Below are positions 1 to 9,997 of a DNA stretch of 64,000 bases, piece after piece (position 1 is the stretch's first letter; each line of letters begins with the position of its first letter). The position numbers were made by a program, and so were the translations under genes. The notes under the pieces are model-generated. The model ran no database searches, was not told the DNA's origin, and saw nothing but the letters and a program-made list of their open reading frames with translations. The stretch is taken from positions 28,812,176 to 28,876,175 of the forward strand of contig CM036771.1 in NCBI GenBank assembly GCA_020796225.1. Reading direction: 5' to 3'. The stretch is from Arion vulgaris (lineage: Eukaryota > Mollusca > Gastropoda > Stylommatophora > Arionidae).

Positions 1-126
1 ACAAATTTTCAGAAAAATCATGGTTTTGGGTTAGGTTATATTTTAATATATTAAATAATAAATACACGTTATACATTATTTTTTGGGGGCCCGGCCCCAC
101 TGGCCCTTAATGGCGAGCCGCCACTG
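1..126 (-). mobile_element. End of a hAT-like DNA transposon (truncated by window edge)
   Basis: An AT-rich stretch is followed by a GC-rich end closing with GCGAGCCGCCACTG at 113-126. Read on the minus strand this starts CAGTGGCGGCTCGC and continues into a G/C-rich tract, a layout I know from hAT terminal inverted repeats, which usually begin CAGNG. Immediately after, at 127, an RTE reading frame starts abruptly in mid-domain, so the transposon appears to have landed in that LINE. The other end and the 8-bp duplication lie outside the window. A degraded hAT transposase occurs at 62620-63995, but I cannot link the two. Confidence 0.45.
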
Positions 127-1262
127 GAGCAAAGTATTGAATGGAAATCCCCACTTTATATCGGATTTTGGATTATGAGAAGGCTATTGACAGTATTGAT
201 AGGAAACTTTTTGGAAATTAATGAGGCATTATGGAATCCACAGAAAATTATTAACCTAATAAAAGCAACATATACATATATGAAATGTAGAGTTCTTCAT
301 GAAGGTAAACTAACAGACACTTTTTGAATAGAAACAGGAGTGCGCCAGGGATGTCTTCTATCACCTTTGTTGTTCTTACTTACAATAGACTGGATTATAA
401 AGACCACAGTAACTAACACCAGAAATGGAATCCAATAGACTCTGACAGAGCAACTAGATGATCTGGACTTCGCTGATGATATAATCCTTCTGGCACATAC
501 ACGAAATCAGATGCAGGATAAGCTAAACGCATTGAATCTAAGGTCCCAGCAACTAGGGCTGAACATTCATAAGGGAAAGACAAAAGACAAAGATATTGAG
601 AACTAACCAAGCAAACGATAACTCGATCTCCTGGTGAAATCCCTTCAAGAGGTAGAATGATACACATATTTGGGCAGCAACGTAGACAAAGAGGGTGGAA
701 CAGATAGAGATGTTAAAATAAGAATACAGAAGGCAAGAGGAGCTTTCATTGCACTGGGAAACATTTGGAAGTCTAAAGAAATCAAATCTAGAACAAAAAT
801 TCGGATATTTAACTCTAATGTTAAAGCAGTTCTACTGTATCTGTCAGAAACACGGAGAACAACTAAAACAATAGCACATAAATTGCAAACATTCATCAAC
901 TGGTGTCTGCGCAGAATAGAGGGAATAAGATGGTATGATAGGGTCACAAATGAGGAACTTATGGAGAGAACAAGACAGATTCTAATGAACGAACAGGTTA
1001 AAAACAAGACACGGCGCTGGATAGGACACACTTTGCGAAAACCGGAGGAAATATAACAAGAAGGGGCCTTGCCTGGAACCCGCAGGGACAGCGAAAGAAG
1101 GGAGGCCGAGAAATACATGGAGACGAGATTTGGAGGCGGAGATCAACAATATAAAGAAGAGCTGGAGTGGGCTGCAGGAGATAGCTAGAGATATGAAGAC
1201 TTGGCATGAGTCGGTTGAGGGCCTATGCCCCAATCCGGGGTAAAAAGGCAAAGTGAGTGAGA
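127..1262 (+). mobile_element. RTE-like LINE fragment A1 (reverse transcriptase to 3' end)
   Basis: The plus strand encodes, in several broken frames, the second half of an RTE-type reverse transcriptase. Visible are a DYEKA-like motif near 170, VRQGCLLSPLLFLL near 340-375, and LDFADDI (the catalytic YADD-type box) near 463-483. The C-terminal block with TYLGSNVDKEGGTDRDVKI, KIRIFNSNVKAVLLY and MERTRQI follows at 660-1050. The 3' end is CCGGGGTAAAAAGGC followed by a GAGT/GAG-rich tail, as in copies A2 and A3. The reading frame carries stops and frameshifts, so it is dead. The 5' side is cut by the hAT end at 126. It is clearly the same family as 36394-39569 and 45643-48832. Confidence 0.85.
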
Positions 1263-1264
1263 GA

Positions 1265-2055
1265 TGCATACTGATGGTTCCCGTGGCTCGCTAATTAAAC
1301 ACATCTCTCACGCTGCCTCTCAGGCATCCAGTTCGACTTGTACAACGGGTAACTCCAAACTGCCTAAATCACTTGATAGATTCAACATCGATTGTAGTGT
1401 CCCCAACCCAACAGAGACCGAAGAATATTCCCTTATCCATCTTCAACTCCCCAACAATCGATGCTGTCGATGGTGCTAGCCTGTCCGTTCTCTTATTACC
1501 GCAAACACCCGCATGCCCAGGACAAATAAGGCATATCAGGACAAATAAAATCCACGTAAGCCTCTGGAGGTTAGACACTTCTATAGACGACATCAACTCA
1601 TGCGAAACCTGCCCTTCTGGATCTTGTGAAGCATCGACTGAGAGTCAGATGCAACAACGGTCCCAGTAAATGAAGTCCCAGAGAGCCAATGGGGGGCAGC
1701 AGTAACGGCCTCAACCTACATCCTCATACTAGAAGTAGTTGTTCTGTATGCCCCACTTCGCTCTGCAACAACCCTACCATGCGGATTAGCCAAGAAACCC
1801 CAGCCGCCTTCTCACCCGTTGAACCGACCCATCGGTATATACAACAACATCATCATCCTTGCATTATCTTCTATCAGCTGCTTAACTGCGAGATCAGCCT
1901 TCATATTGCCCCAATCTCTACATTCTCTTCCAAGAGTAATGATGACGTTGAGATAGTTGATCATGCTACCATCTGTTGGGATCCATTCTTCCCCTTTTGG
2001 TAGGGTTTCAACCGTAGTCACCTGGCCAATTGTTCTCTCAGCCTGGGCCATTACG
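1265..2055 (-). mobile_element. RNase H-bearing LINE fragment G1
   Basis: On the minus strand this encodes an RNase H-like domain of a non-LTR retrotransposon. From 2050 downward one reads DWGNMKADLAVKQLI, then GGWGFLANPHGRVVAERSG, VVASDSQSMLHKIQKG and, at 1531-1480, CPGHAGVCGNKRTDRLA, which is the C-terminal RNase H motif. The YTDGS motif is degraded to YIPMG. A paralogous stretch is found on the plus strand at 22140-22440, where YTDGSVHRGEKSGW is intact, and on the minus strand at 3640-4055. Internal stops make it a relic. The LINE clade is uncertain; the GHAGVRGNERAD-type motif suggests an R1- or Jockey-like group. Confidence 0.75.
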
Positions 2056-2557
2056 CATGCCCGCTTGATTCTCGTGCCCTTAACATCATACGTGAACAGA
2101 TAAGATAGTTATAGAAGTTCATTATCGTCTATGTCAGCCGACATTGTATACAGAAAAGAAATATATAGAGAAGACATATAGACAAAGGTTATTATTTGGG
2201 CGTTTAGCAGACTACTACTGTTTTGCTTTTAATTGTCTTGGGTTGTTTAAAATTGGCAGGATTTCTCTAAAGTGGGTTGGGAGATGATCAGAGTGTTACC
2301 TGTGGTGTGTATCTACATCTCTCGCGCAGGATGAATGTCCTGAGACTCATGGCTAAGGATAAATAAAATATTAAGCTCTACAATATATTTGTTTACAGTA
2401 GAACTGGGCATTTGGTTAAAATAGGCATCTGTGTATTTGTCGAAGACATGCGGCATCAGCCAATAACCAATACATAAAAAGCTTATAATCATATAATGTC
2501 GCAGAGGTACGGAGTCTTAGAGGCCACACAGTACTAGTCCTTAACATTTATAAACAT
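2056..2557. other. Unassigned spacer
   Basis: About 500 bases with no open frame of note and no repeat I can match elsewhere in the window. Composition is ordinary AT-rich intergenic sequence. Confidence 0.5.
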
Positions 2558-2568
2558 TGCATTAGATT

Positions 2569-2717
2569 CTTCTTCTTCTTCTGCATTCGCCCGCTATGAA
2601 TTCAGACGTAGCCATGGCGCCTGATAGGGTGTTTCTGACTGATTTTTGCGTGAAGGCCTGCTTACCGTTTTATTGGTTTCCTCGCCATACAGGCGGGCCT
2701 TCTCCGACTTCAGAGGC
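2569..2717 (-). mobile_element. Short SINE-like element U1 with exact 11-bp TSD
   Basis: A 149-bp insertion flanked by identical copies of TGCATTAGATT (2558-2568 and 2718-2728). On the minus strand it starts near GCCTCTGAAGTCGGAG, contains CAAGGCCTTCACG-like and GAATTCATAGCGGGCGAATG segments, and ends in a (GAA)n tail that lies next to the left duplication. A second copy at 14404-14547 starts at the same position and has its own TSD, so 145-150 bp is probably the full length. It encodes nothing. I do not recognise the family, and no clear pol III A/B boxes are visible; a fixed 5' truncation of a LINE is the alternative. Confidence 0.75.
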
Positions 2718-2721
2718 TGCA

Positions 2722-2895
2722 TTAGATTGATTTGATAGGACCATCATCATTTCACGTCGCTGAGTTACCATATGTGCTCCAATCTCTTTCTCACACAGGA
2801 AGATCTCAGCAACAGTGCACGAATTCCGTAGCACCGGACGAGGGTTCGCGATGTAATTTAGAAGATGGTAAAGATATTTTAGAAAATTATTTTAA
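2722..2895. repeat. Dispersed repeat V, copy 1
   Basis: This segment (GATTGATTTGATAGGACC, CATCATCAT, CAATCTCTTTCTC, AACAGTGCACGAATTCCGTAG, GATGGTAAAGATATTTT) is co-linear with 26555-26720, and in part with 14235-14295. It carries no coding sign. It is probably the end of an unrecognised transposon. U1 inserted at its left edge. Confidence 0.55.
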
Positions 2896-2924
2896 AACTT
2901 TTTCAATGAATTTTAATCGGGAGT

Positions 2925-3307
2925 GGCTTTCCAGCCTTCTCTCTCGATTTTGCTTTCCAACCTTCTCTCTCGATTTTGCTTTCAGCCTTCTCTCTCGATT
3001 TTGCTTTCAGCCTTTCTTCTCGATTTTGCTTTCCAGCCTTCTCTTCTCGATTTTGCTTTCCAGCCTGCTCTTCTCGATTTTGCTTTCCAGCCTTCTCTTC
3101 TCGATTTGCTTTCCAGCCTTCTCTTCTCGATTTTGCTTTCAGCTTTCTTCGATTTTGCTTTCCAGCCTTCTTCTCGATTTGCTTCCAGCCTCTCTTCTCG
3201 ATTTTGCTTTCCAGCCTTCTCTCTCGATTTTGCTTTCAGCCTTCTCTTCTCGATTTGCTTTCCAGCCTTCTCTTCTCGATTTTGCTTCAGCTTCTTCTCG
3301 ATTTTGA
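2925..3307. repeat. 27-bp pyrimidine-rich minisatellite (about 14 copies)
   Basis: Tandem array with unit approximately CTTCTCTTCTCGATTTTGC plus TTTCCAGC. Because 27 is divisible by three, all plus-strand frames stay open for 150-190 codons and give spurious Ser/Leu/Phe-rich proteins. Unit length varies by one to three bases through small indels. No gene is implied. Confidence 0.9.
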
Positions 3308-3639
3308 ACCCAAAGTTCTTTTACGTGCTCAAATTGAACACGGGACCTACTTTTTATCGGCCGTCTCCGATAGGACTAGGGACTCGGTGCGACCTAGACT
3401 GAGATCAGGGATCTCTGGAAAATATCTCCATGGCTCCACGGCGAGCATCTAACCTCTACTTTCTTTGTGTCAGTAGAATCAGAAGAATTGTATCATTAAG
3501 AGATACTACATCCGTCGACGTGTACTATTTATAGATACTACAACACTAGACTTGTAACATAATAATGAACAACATAACAAGATATGCACTTGACTGTATG
3601 TAACCCAAAGGCAAGAAGAGGAGTGGAAAAGTCAAAAGA
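3308..3639. other. Unassigned spacer
   Basis: No supported gene. A short stretch at 3350-3400 (ATCGGCCGTCTCCGATAGG) resembles no other element in the window clearly enough to be named. Confidence 0.45.
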
Positions 3640-4055
3640 TACTTGATATAGAGCTGTGGAGAGGAGGTCAGAGCGACTGGTGCCTCGTAGGCAGAGCTAC
3701 AGAAGTCGGCTCAGAATTAAGCTCCGTATCTCAATCAAACAAGAGGTCGCTGAAGAGCTAAAGAATGTCTTCCATACATCTCCCATATCAATCTTCAACT
3801 TCCAGATTATCGATACTATTGATGCAAACCTATCTACTCTTTCAGTTTCTGCTACACTCAAGACAGTAAATTAAGGCAGAAATTCGGATGTGTCTGTTCT
3901 ACATGCTGTAGGTTCCTATGAGCCGTGGTGCAACGTTTTCACATTATCGTCGCAATCCAGTCAGATCACACAGACTGGTTAGTTTGGTTGATAAGAACGA
4001 AAATAAAGAAGAAGAAAGTAGATTGGAGTAAATCCCTGGAGGTTGGTAGCATCGA
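3640..4055 (-). mobile_element. LINE fragment G2, downstream part
   Basis: On the minus strand this encodes the C-terminal part of the same RNase H LINE as G1. RVDRFASIVSIIWKLKIDMG at about 3840-3780 corresponds to the G1 segment that follows its GNKRTDRLA motif. MLPTSRDLLQSTFF at about 4050-4010 corresponds to KCLTSRGLRGFYLS in G1. The other part of this copy lies at 8891-9018: LINE B1 inserted between them and duplicated GGTAGCATCGA. It is an old, frameshifted relic. Confidence 0.65.
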
Positions 4056-4063
4056 CTTCTTCT

Positions 4064-7000
4064 TCAATGATCCAGCGGCACTTGAGCTCTTGCCCTTCGG
4101 CCCAATGCTATGTAGTGGTATCTGCATGTGTTTGTAATTTGTTCTTTTGTTCCGTGTAATGTGTTCCATTTATCTGGCCTTTGAGGAAGGAGGGTCTTCC
4201 TGATGTCATCTAGTGCTTGACACCTGAAGAGGTGGTGGTGAACGGTTTCATGATGATGTGCACAGAGCTGGCACCCTGGAGCGTGTTGTGGTTGAATTCT
4301 ATTCAAGTGATTATTTAGTGTTATATGTTGGGTCTGGAGTCTTAAAATGGTGCTCTGATCTCTTCTTGTAAGGTGGTTGATGTCATTAAGGTTAGGGCTT
4401 GCCATATGGCTGTACTCCTCTCTTCCCGTGTCTCCCGGCCAAATTTCTTTATTTGTTGTCATTAGGATTTGCTTTGCTGTATGGAGAGTTGTTGCCGTGA
4501 TTAGTTGTTCTTGTGTTGACTCTTTCTTGGCCAACCCATCTGCCCTATCACCTCTGGGTGCATTTGAATGTCCAGGGATCTACTGCACAGTTATCCTGAT
4601 GTCATGTGATGTAACAAGTCTGTCAATATCTAGGGCTAGACGGGAGAGTTCAGATTTACAATGTCCACCATCTTCTAGAGCTTGAAGGGCAGACATTGAA
4701 TCTGTGAAAATAATGATATTTTGTGCATTTGATGGAAAGACATCGAAAACAGTCTTCAGTTGGTAAAAAGCTGCTTCAAACGCATGCATTTCAGCCTCAT
4801 AATTGGAGCATATCTCCCCACATGCACCAAACAGCTCTTCAGATCATATGTCTGGGTACTGTATATATACTCCGTAATCTGCTTTGGCGGTAGCTTTAAA
4901 TGCAGATCCGTCAGTATAGACATGTACCCATTCTTGGGATAGGCATCAATGGTTCTTTGAGATGCTATCATAAGGTTGACTGGGTCAGAGCGTTTAGTTG
5001 CTTCATATATCAATTTTATTCTAATTTCAGGTGTATTCAAGAGTGTATGTGGTGGTAAGTTCGCTATTACTCTCTGCAGCTGTTGTCTTGTTCCTGGAAG
5101 GTGGTATCTGTTTTTGTTTCACTGACGTGGTGGAGGATTGACTGTTGTTTAATTCTGTTTCTCTGTTGCCACTTCTCAACAAGTAGTTCTTCTTCACGAC
5201 CAATTTTAATTACTCTTTGTGATATGTTTGATCTTTGCCAAGATACGTTGCACATTGGTTTGGTAGGCCCCTAAACGCATATATTTCTACACGTTTAGGA
5301 CATGTGCATCCGATTTCAGCCAAACCTCCTTGGTCGCCTCTTACGACATGCGTGGCAGGTAACAGTGGTTCTATTCTTTACCCCAAATTTGGGCCCCGGT
5401 AACCACTCGGGCGCCAACAAGTAGTTTATTGGGGTGATCTTGATTCATTCTTTTGCTCCTTTCATAAGCTTCAACAGCAGCTTTGTCCCTACGCAGCCCA
5501 AGAAGTTCCACATTTGTATGTATTTCACATGCGGCGGTTGGTGTTGACCTCATTGCTTCACTGATTAGACGTAAGACATTGTTCTGTACTCTGTCCAGGA
5601 AAACAAGGTTTGTCTTGGAACAAGTTGTTAGAAGAACACGGTTGTACTCTATTGCAGAGCGGATGTAACCAAGATATAAGCCTCTCAGAGTATCTTTGTC
5701 TGATCCCCATGTTGTGCCGGCAAGCTTATTTAATATCTGTAATCTTCTTAATGATTTGTTCTTTACATTCACAACATGCTTCTTCAAGTTCAGCTAGCGA
5801 TCAAGTGTTACTCCAAGATATGTGAGGTTTTGTTCAGCAGTTGGTGATTGTCTAAATGCAAGGCGATATTCTGTTTGGCAACTTTGTGGCTAATAGTGAA
5901 GATGGTATACACTGTTTTGGCACAGTTTATCTTTAGTTTCCATGTCTGGCAGTAGTCACGGAGTTTTCGTAGATCTCCGTTAAGTTTACGTGCTCCACTT
6001 TGTACATTCTCATTGCTTTGCCAAATAGCCAGGTCGTCTGCGTATAGCGCTTTTTCAGCCGTAATCTGACTTGCAAGGTCATTGATGTATATGAGAAAGA
6101 GGGTGCAACTTATGGATGAGACCTGTGGTAAACCCTCTTCGAAGACCTCCTTAGAAGAAATTGCATAATTGATTTTGTCTGGATCATCGGTCAATTAAGA
6201 AGTACTTAATCCAGCTGTACAATTTCCCATGTATTCCAATGTCCATCATCTTCATAAGGAGACCTTTTCTCCATACTCGATCGTAAGCCCGCTGCAGGTC
6301 AAAGAAGATGGCTACTGTGTGTTTGGTGTTCTGGAAGCTGTCGTGTATTCTTTGAGTAAGCCTAAAGAGTTAGTCCTATGTGCAGTTGCCAGATCTAAAT
6401 CCTGCCTGTTCGTGGCATAGAGTGTTGGTACTTTCTAGAAACCAGTAGAGACGACTATTTACAATATTTTTCAGCTAATTGGAGATTGGTCCGTAGCTTC
6501 TGGGTTCACCTGGAGGTTTGGTACTTTTCAGGATAGCGATAATATGGGCACTCCTCCAGGCTTTGGGGAGCTATCCATTTCTCCATGTCGTGTTAATTAG
6601 ATGGAGAACTGCTTCCTTCCCTATTGGACCCAAGTTTAGAAGCATCTCGTTGTGAATCTTATCTGGTCCAGGAGACTTTCTAAGTTTCAATTTCTGTAAT
6701 GCCTGTTCTTATTCCTGTCTACTAATTTCTTTCTCAAAAATGGGAGCATTTACTGTTTCAGCTTTCTCTTGTTGCTTCAAGTAGTTCAGACGCTTTCTGT
6801 CCATTTCTGTGAGTTCCCCTGCTCTGTTCACTGATGCAAAGTAACGGTTGAAGTGCTCTTCTTTTTTCTGGTCTTCAATGATTGTTTTCCTTCCATCTAT
6901 AACTGGTTTGGGATTTGTCTTCCTACTATCCCCAGACAGATTGTTGACCAACGCCCAGGCTTTATTTCCATTAAGTCTGAAGTCTAGTTTTGAGCATGTG

Positions 7001-8338
7001 TCTATCCATTTTTCATTTTAGCCTTCCTAACTGCAAGTTTTACTTTTGCACAAGCTTTATTGTACCGCACTTTTATGTCCAGTGATGGTGTGGACTCTAG
7101 TGTTTTCCTTAATGTGCTTCTTTCATAGATGGTGTCTTGTATGTTTTGGTTCCAAAATGGTTTGTGTGATTTCGGCTGCCCTTGGGATACATAGTGATGA
7201 GGCTTTCAGAATTGCTTTTGTTACTATTTCATTCAGAGTCTCAACACTGCTGGCATCAACTTGTGTAAGCAGAGTGTTACTTGGAAAAGTCTCAATTTGC
7301 TTTTTGAAGTTTCACCATGTTTTTTGCTTTCTGCAGGCTCTACTTACAGTTGTTATAGTAGTAAGGAGTGGTTTGTGATCACTTTCGATGTCATCAAGCA
7401 AGTATTTGAGAATGGCAGGATTCTGTCAAGGCGGATGAGCAGATGGTCAGGTAGGTAAGGGAGAGGTGAGCTCTGTGCAGCAGAGTTGGTGGAGATTCTG
7501 CATTCTATAATACTGATAGGTTTGTTGTATCACATAGCTCTTCTATTAATTTTCCTGTCCTGTTGTTGTCTGGGTAGCCCCCAACGTGGAGAGTGTCCAT
7601 TGAAGTCACCGGCTAAAATAGTTTTACGATACTGTGTGCTGTGTAGTTCTGGCAGTTTGAGTGCTTTCTGAGGCGGGTTGTAGATGTTGTATATGGTATA
7701 TTTTCCTCCAGAGTGCCAGATAGTAATTTGTTGCACATCTGTGGGATGGGCTGTTGTAAGCTGTGAAGCATCTCCTGAATGTCGTTACGTATGTATGTGA
7801 CTATGCCTCGGCAGTCAGTACATCAACAGGAATAACTGGTGTATCCAGTCAAGTGCAGGTCACTGTCTTTGTGAAGGGTTTCTTGCAAAATAGCCAAATG
7901 TACCTTGTGATCATGTAATAATTTTGAGAGTTCAATCTTTTTGTTTCTTAGGCCACAGATGTTTAATTGTAGGCTGTTAAGTGAATGTTTGTTCTTTTGG
8001 TCATCTAACATCTGTAGGTCCTTCTTTCTTCAAGGGTTTTGTGTATTTCTATGTTTGCATTTGTTTGTTTTGTTTTTTCCAGTCGTCAATTTTTCGCACA
8101 GAACAGCCCGGTTACCCTCTGTCTGGTGCGGACCTTGATATTCGAGTCGACGTCCGATCTCGCTTGAATTTCTATTATTGTTGTACATAGCATTGAAAAG
8201 CTGGGGAGTCTGTGGATTTCCTACCCACCCCGGACCGGAGCCAGAATAATACTGCAATAGCACTAGTGGATGAGGGCTTTCTGTGTCGCTTAATGATATG
8301 CAGCCAAGGTAGGGTTCGCTGTTCTCATTCCCTCTCAC
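4064..8338 (-). pseudogene. LINE B1 ORF2: endonuclease, reverse transcriptase and RNase H (broken)
   Basis: An ORF2-type polyprotein would nick the target DNA, copy the element RNA and remove RNA from the hybrid. Seen on the minus strand: LNICGLRNKKIELSKLL and LQETLHKDSDLHLTGY (endonuclease N-terminus), GDFNGHSPRWG at 7606-7570, FFDLQRAYDRVW at 6308-6272 (RT box A), LPQVSSISCTLFLIYINDLA at about 6140-6080, and ALYADDLAIW at 6050-6021 with the catalytic DD. RNase H has YTDGSAFK at 4919-4896 and FTDSMSALQAL near 4715-4685, so the acidic residues are kept. The C-terminus shows CQLC with a later HLFRC (a CCHC-like knuckle). Several frameshifts, stop codons and the S1 insertion disable it. Family assignment to the I/Jockey group is an inference from the RNase H. 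Confidence 0.85.
5189..5414 (-). mobile_element. SINE-like element S1 nested in LINE B1, TSD CAACAAGTAGTT
   Basis: A 226-bp insertion with exact 12-bp duplications at 5177-5188 and 5415-5426. On the minus strand it begins GGCGCCCGAGTGGTTACCGG, has CCAAATTTGGGG, GTAAAGAATAGAACCACTG, the conserved GCATGTCGTAAGAGGCGAC and GGTTTGGCTGAAATCGG. It ends with TTAAAATTGGTCGTGAAGAAG next to the left duplication. The first bases resemble the A-box end of a tRNA-Ser/Leu (GCCGAGTGGTTA), but I see no clear B box. The LINE frame around it resumes when it is removed. Other copies: S2-S6. Confidence 0.9.
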
Positions 8339-8890
8339 CAGATTGCCTGCTGGTCACGCCGCGTTCTGTTATACTCTAGGCTTGTGTCCAAATGTTCAAG
8401 GCAAGACGATCATCACGTCCTGAGTCACTGCGCCTGTATGATGGATGTCAGCCGTTAGAAAGCAGGACACATTGGTTCTCTATCCTCAGATCTAGTTAAC
8501 CTTTCTGGCTTTTTTCCAACCACAGACGGTGCATGTACATTGTCAAATAGTATACAAATGTTTACCACATCTACTCAGTTATGCTGTAGTGATGTGCCAG
8601 ATCTGAATGGTCATTTGAGAGGCCATTAGAGCTCTCACTGTGGTCAAGAATGTGGGAGGAGAAAAGGGGATGTGGGTAAGGAAAAAAGAGGAAGTTAAGC
8701 AGGATTACTCCTGTCCACTCATGTTGTTTAGCCAGTTAGCGAAACTGTTGCCCGGGTGTGGCACGTGGAGCCAAACATGAGCTAGGTGAGAACTGGTGAC
8801 CAAGTAGGATCATGACTATCCATGGGTACGACCAGGATACAGCTGTCATTTTCCGTGAGATACTACCCCTACCTTCTCACCCAACACCCC

Positions 8891-9018
8891 GGTAGCATCG
8901 ATAGACGACATTAATTCACACCACAAATACCGTTCTTAGTTTTCCGAAGCATGGACTTGGGAGTATCTTGTGGAATCGTATGAAGAAAATCCTGATATGT
9001 CATTGTATCGAAGTAAAT
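8891..9018 (-). mobile_element. LINE fragment G2, upstream part
   Basis: Minus-strand KSMLRKTKNGICGVN at about 8965-8920 matches the SDSQSMLHKIQKGR segment of RNase H in G1, and the sequence continues into 3640-4055 once B1 is removed. The shared run TAGACGACAT also occurs at the equivalent point of G1 (about 1585). The fragment stops at the solo head element at 9019. Confidence 0.6.
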
Positions 9019-9128
9019 GCCGCCTGTGTGTTGCCGGGGCTGGCAAGAGAAGCAAAGAATAGTAACACTGCGAGCTATAAGCCATGTAGTAGGAGGCGAC
9101 TGAGGTAGGGACCTAGGGAAGCTACCCT
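9019..9128 (+). mobile_element. Solo 110-bp copy of the RTE 5' head, flanked by AGTAAAT
   Basis: From CGCCTGTGTGTTGCCGGGGC at 9021 to GCTACCCT at 9128 this matches the first roughly 110 bases of full-length RTE copies A3 (45643 on) and A2, including AGAATAG, CACTG and AGGAGGCGACTGAGG. Nothing of the RTE body follows. Short direct repeats AGTAAAT flank it (9012-9018 and 9129-9135). A LINE fragment that keeps the 5' end and lacks the 3' end is unusual, so it may be a small mobile unit in its own right. A 7-bp match can arise by chance. Confidence 0.6.
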
Positions 9129-9135
9129 AGTAAAT

Positions 9136-9289
9136 AAAAAGCGTCGCAGAAATCGAAGGTGCTGGCATTCTTGTAGGCACATAGCTGGCACAACATACAA
9201 TCGCTCTTAGGCTCGTATCACATACAGATCACAAAGAGTGTAATAAGTGGTCGATATGCAGCGTTCGTAGAATAAGTAAATGTAGCCTA
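9136..9289. other. Unassigned spacer
   Basis: No coding, repeat or RNA signal recognised. Confidence 0.45.
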
Positions 9290-9440
9290 CTCGGTGCCTT
9301 AAAATTGCACGTTTGTTTCCATTGAGTTAAGAATGCGTTAATCTGGCTCTAACGGGATGCTAACTTGGCTCTACCTGTGCATTACCTTGGAGCTAACTGG
9401 GCGTTAACTTGTTGCTAGCTGGGACTCTAACCATATGAGC
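9290..9440. repeat. Diverged short tandem repeat (about 20-bp unit)
   Basis: Imperfect copies of a motif like TTAACTTGGCTCTAACGGG repeat about six times (TAATCTGGCTC, CTAACTTGGCTC, TTACCTTGGAGC, CTAACTGGGCG, TTAACTTGTTGC, TAGCTGGGACTC). Units are too diverged for a firm period. No coding capacity. Confidence 0.5.
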
Positions 9441-9997
9441 ACTTACACCTTAGCTTTAGCAATGGAAGGAATTTGAAATGGCGCTCAGTAAGAATCTGTC
9501 AAGTGTCCTTGAAAGTATCGTTGTATTTCTTTCCCTGATAATATTACTGTTATCACGACGTGTTGTCTCCTCTTGTCAGTACACACATAAACGTTACTAT
9601 CTTCTAGTGTACAAATTTCTCACATGAAGTACAAGCTGACAAACAAGGCTTACTATCTATAAGCGCACTATCTACATATATACAACTATTCTATACAGAA
9701 TGTTTGCTGAGCTTAGTGTCAAAGTGCAGTGATGTGTGTCTAGATGAAACAACCGGCCAGTCTGGAATAGGTTCCAGTGAATTGTCACTATAAATTGAAA
9801 AAATAAGCCACACACCAGTCGGCGTGGCAGAGTAACATGATGAATATATTCGGTAGTGGAAGGTTGGTAATCGAATTCTGAATCGAATATTTTGAATAAA
9901 AATTGGGAACAACGCGGAGCTACGAGAAAGTGTTCAGTTCTCCGCACATTAAGTGTCTTACGTGTCACTGAAGCCTAAATCGTCTATCGCCGAAGGT
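9441..9997. other. Unassigned spacer
   Basis: A minus-strand frame is open at 9968-9672 (98 codons), but its composition is not protein-like and I recognise no domain. I see no splice or promoter pattern worth calling. Confidence 0.4.

Larger units (their letters stand above)
4056..8890 (-). mobile_element. Near full-length 4.8-kb LINE B1 with RNase H, TSD GGTAGCATCGA
   Basis: This is the largest single retrotransposon here. It is flanked by identical 11-bp copies at 4045-4055 and 8891-8901. On the minus strand the order is 5' leader (8890-8340), a degraded upstream ORF (8338-8030), endonuclease (8011-7500), linker (7380-6700), reverse transcriptase (about 6780-5430), RNase H (about 5040-4550), a CCHC-like tail and a GAAGAAG end. 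The length suits an I/Jockey-type LINE. SINE S1 interrupts it at 5189-5414. Frameshifts and stops are scattered, so it is inactive. The element landed inside LINE G2. Confidence 0.88.

Noticed and set aside
1264..1669. Plus-strand frames resembling each other at 1373 and 3656
   Set aside because: The similarity is explained by the minus-strand RNase H LINE fragments G1 and G2.
2732..3452. Ser/Leu/Phe-rich membrane-like proteins of 150-190 residues
   Set aside because: Product of the 27-bp minisatellite in three frames.
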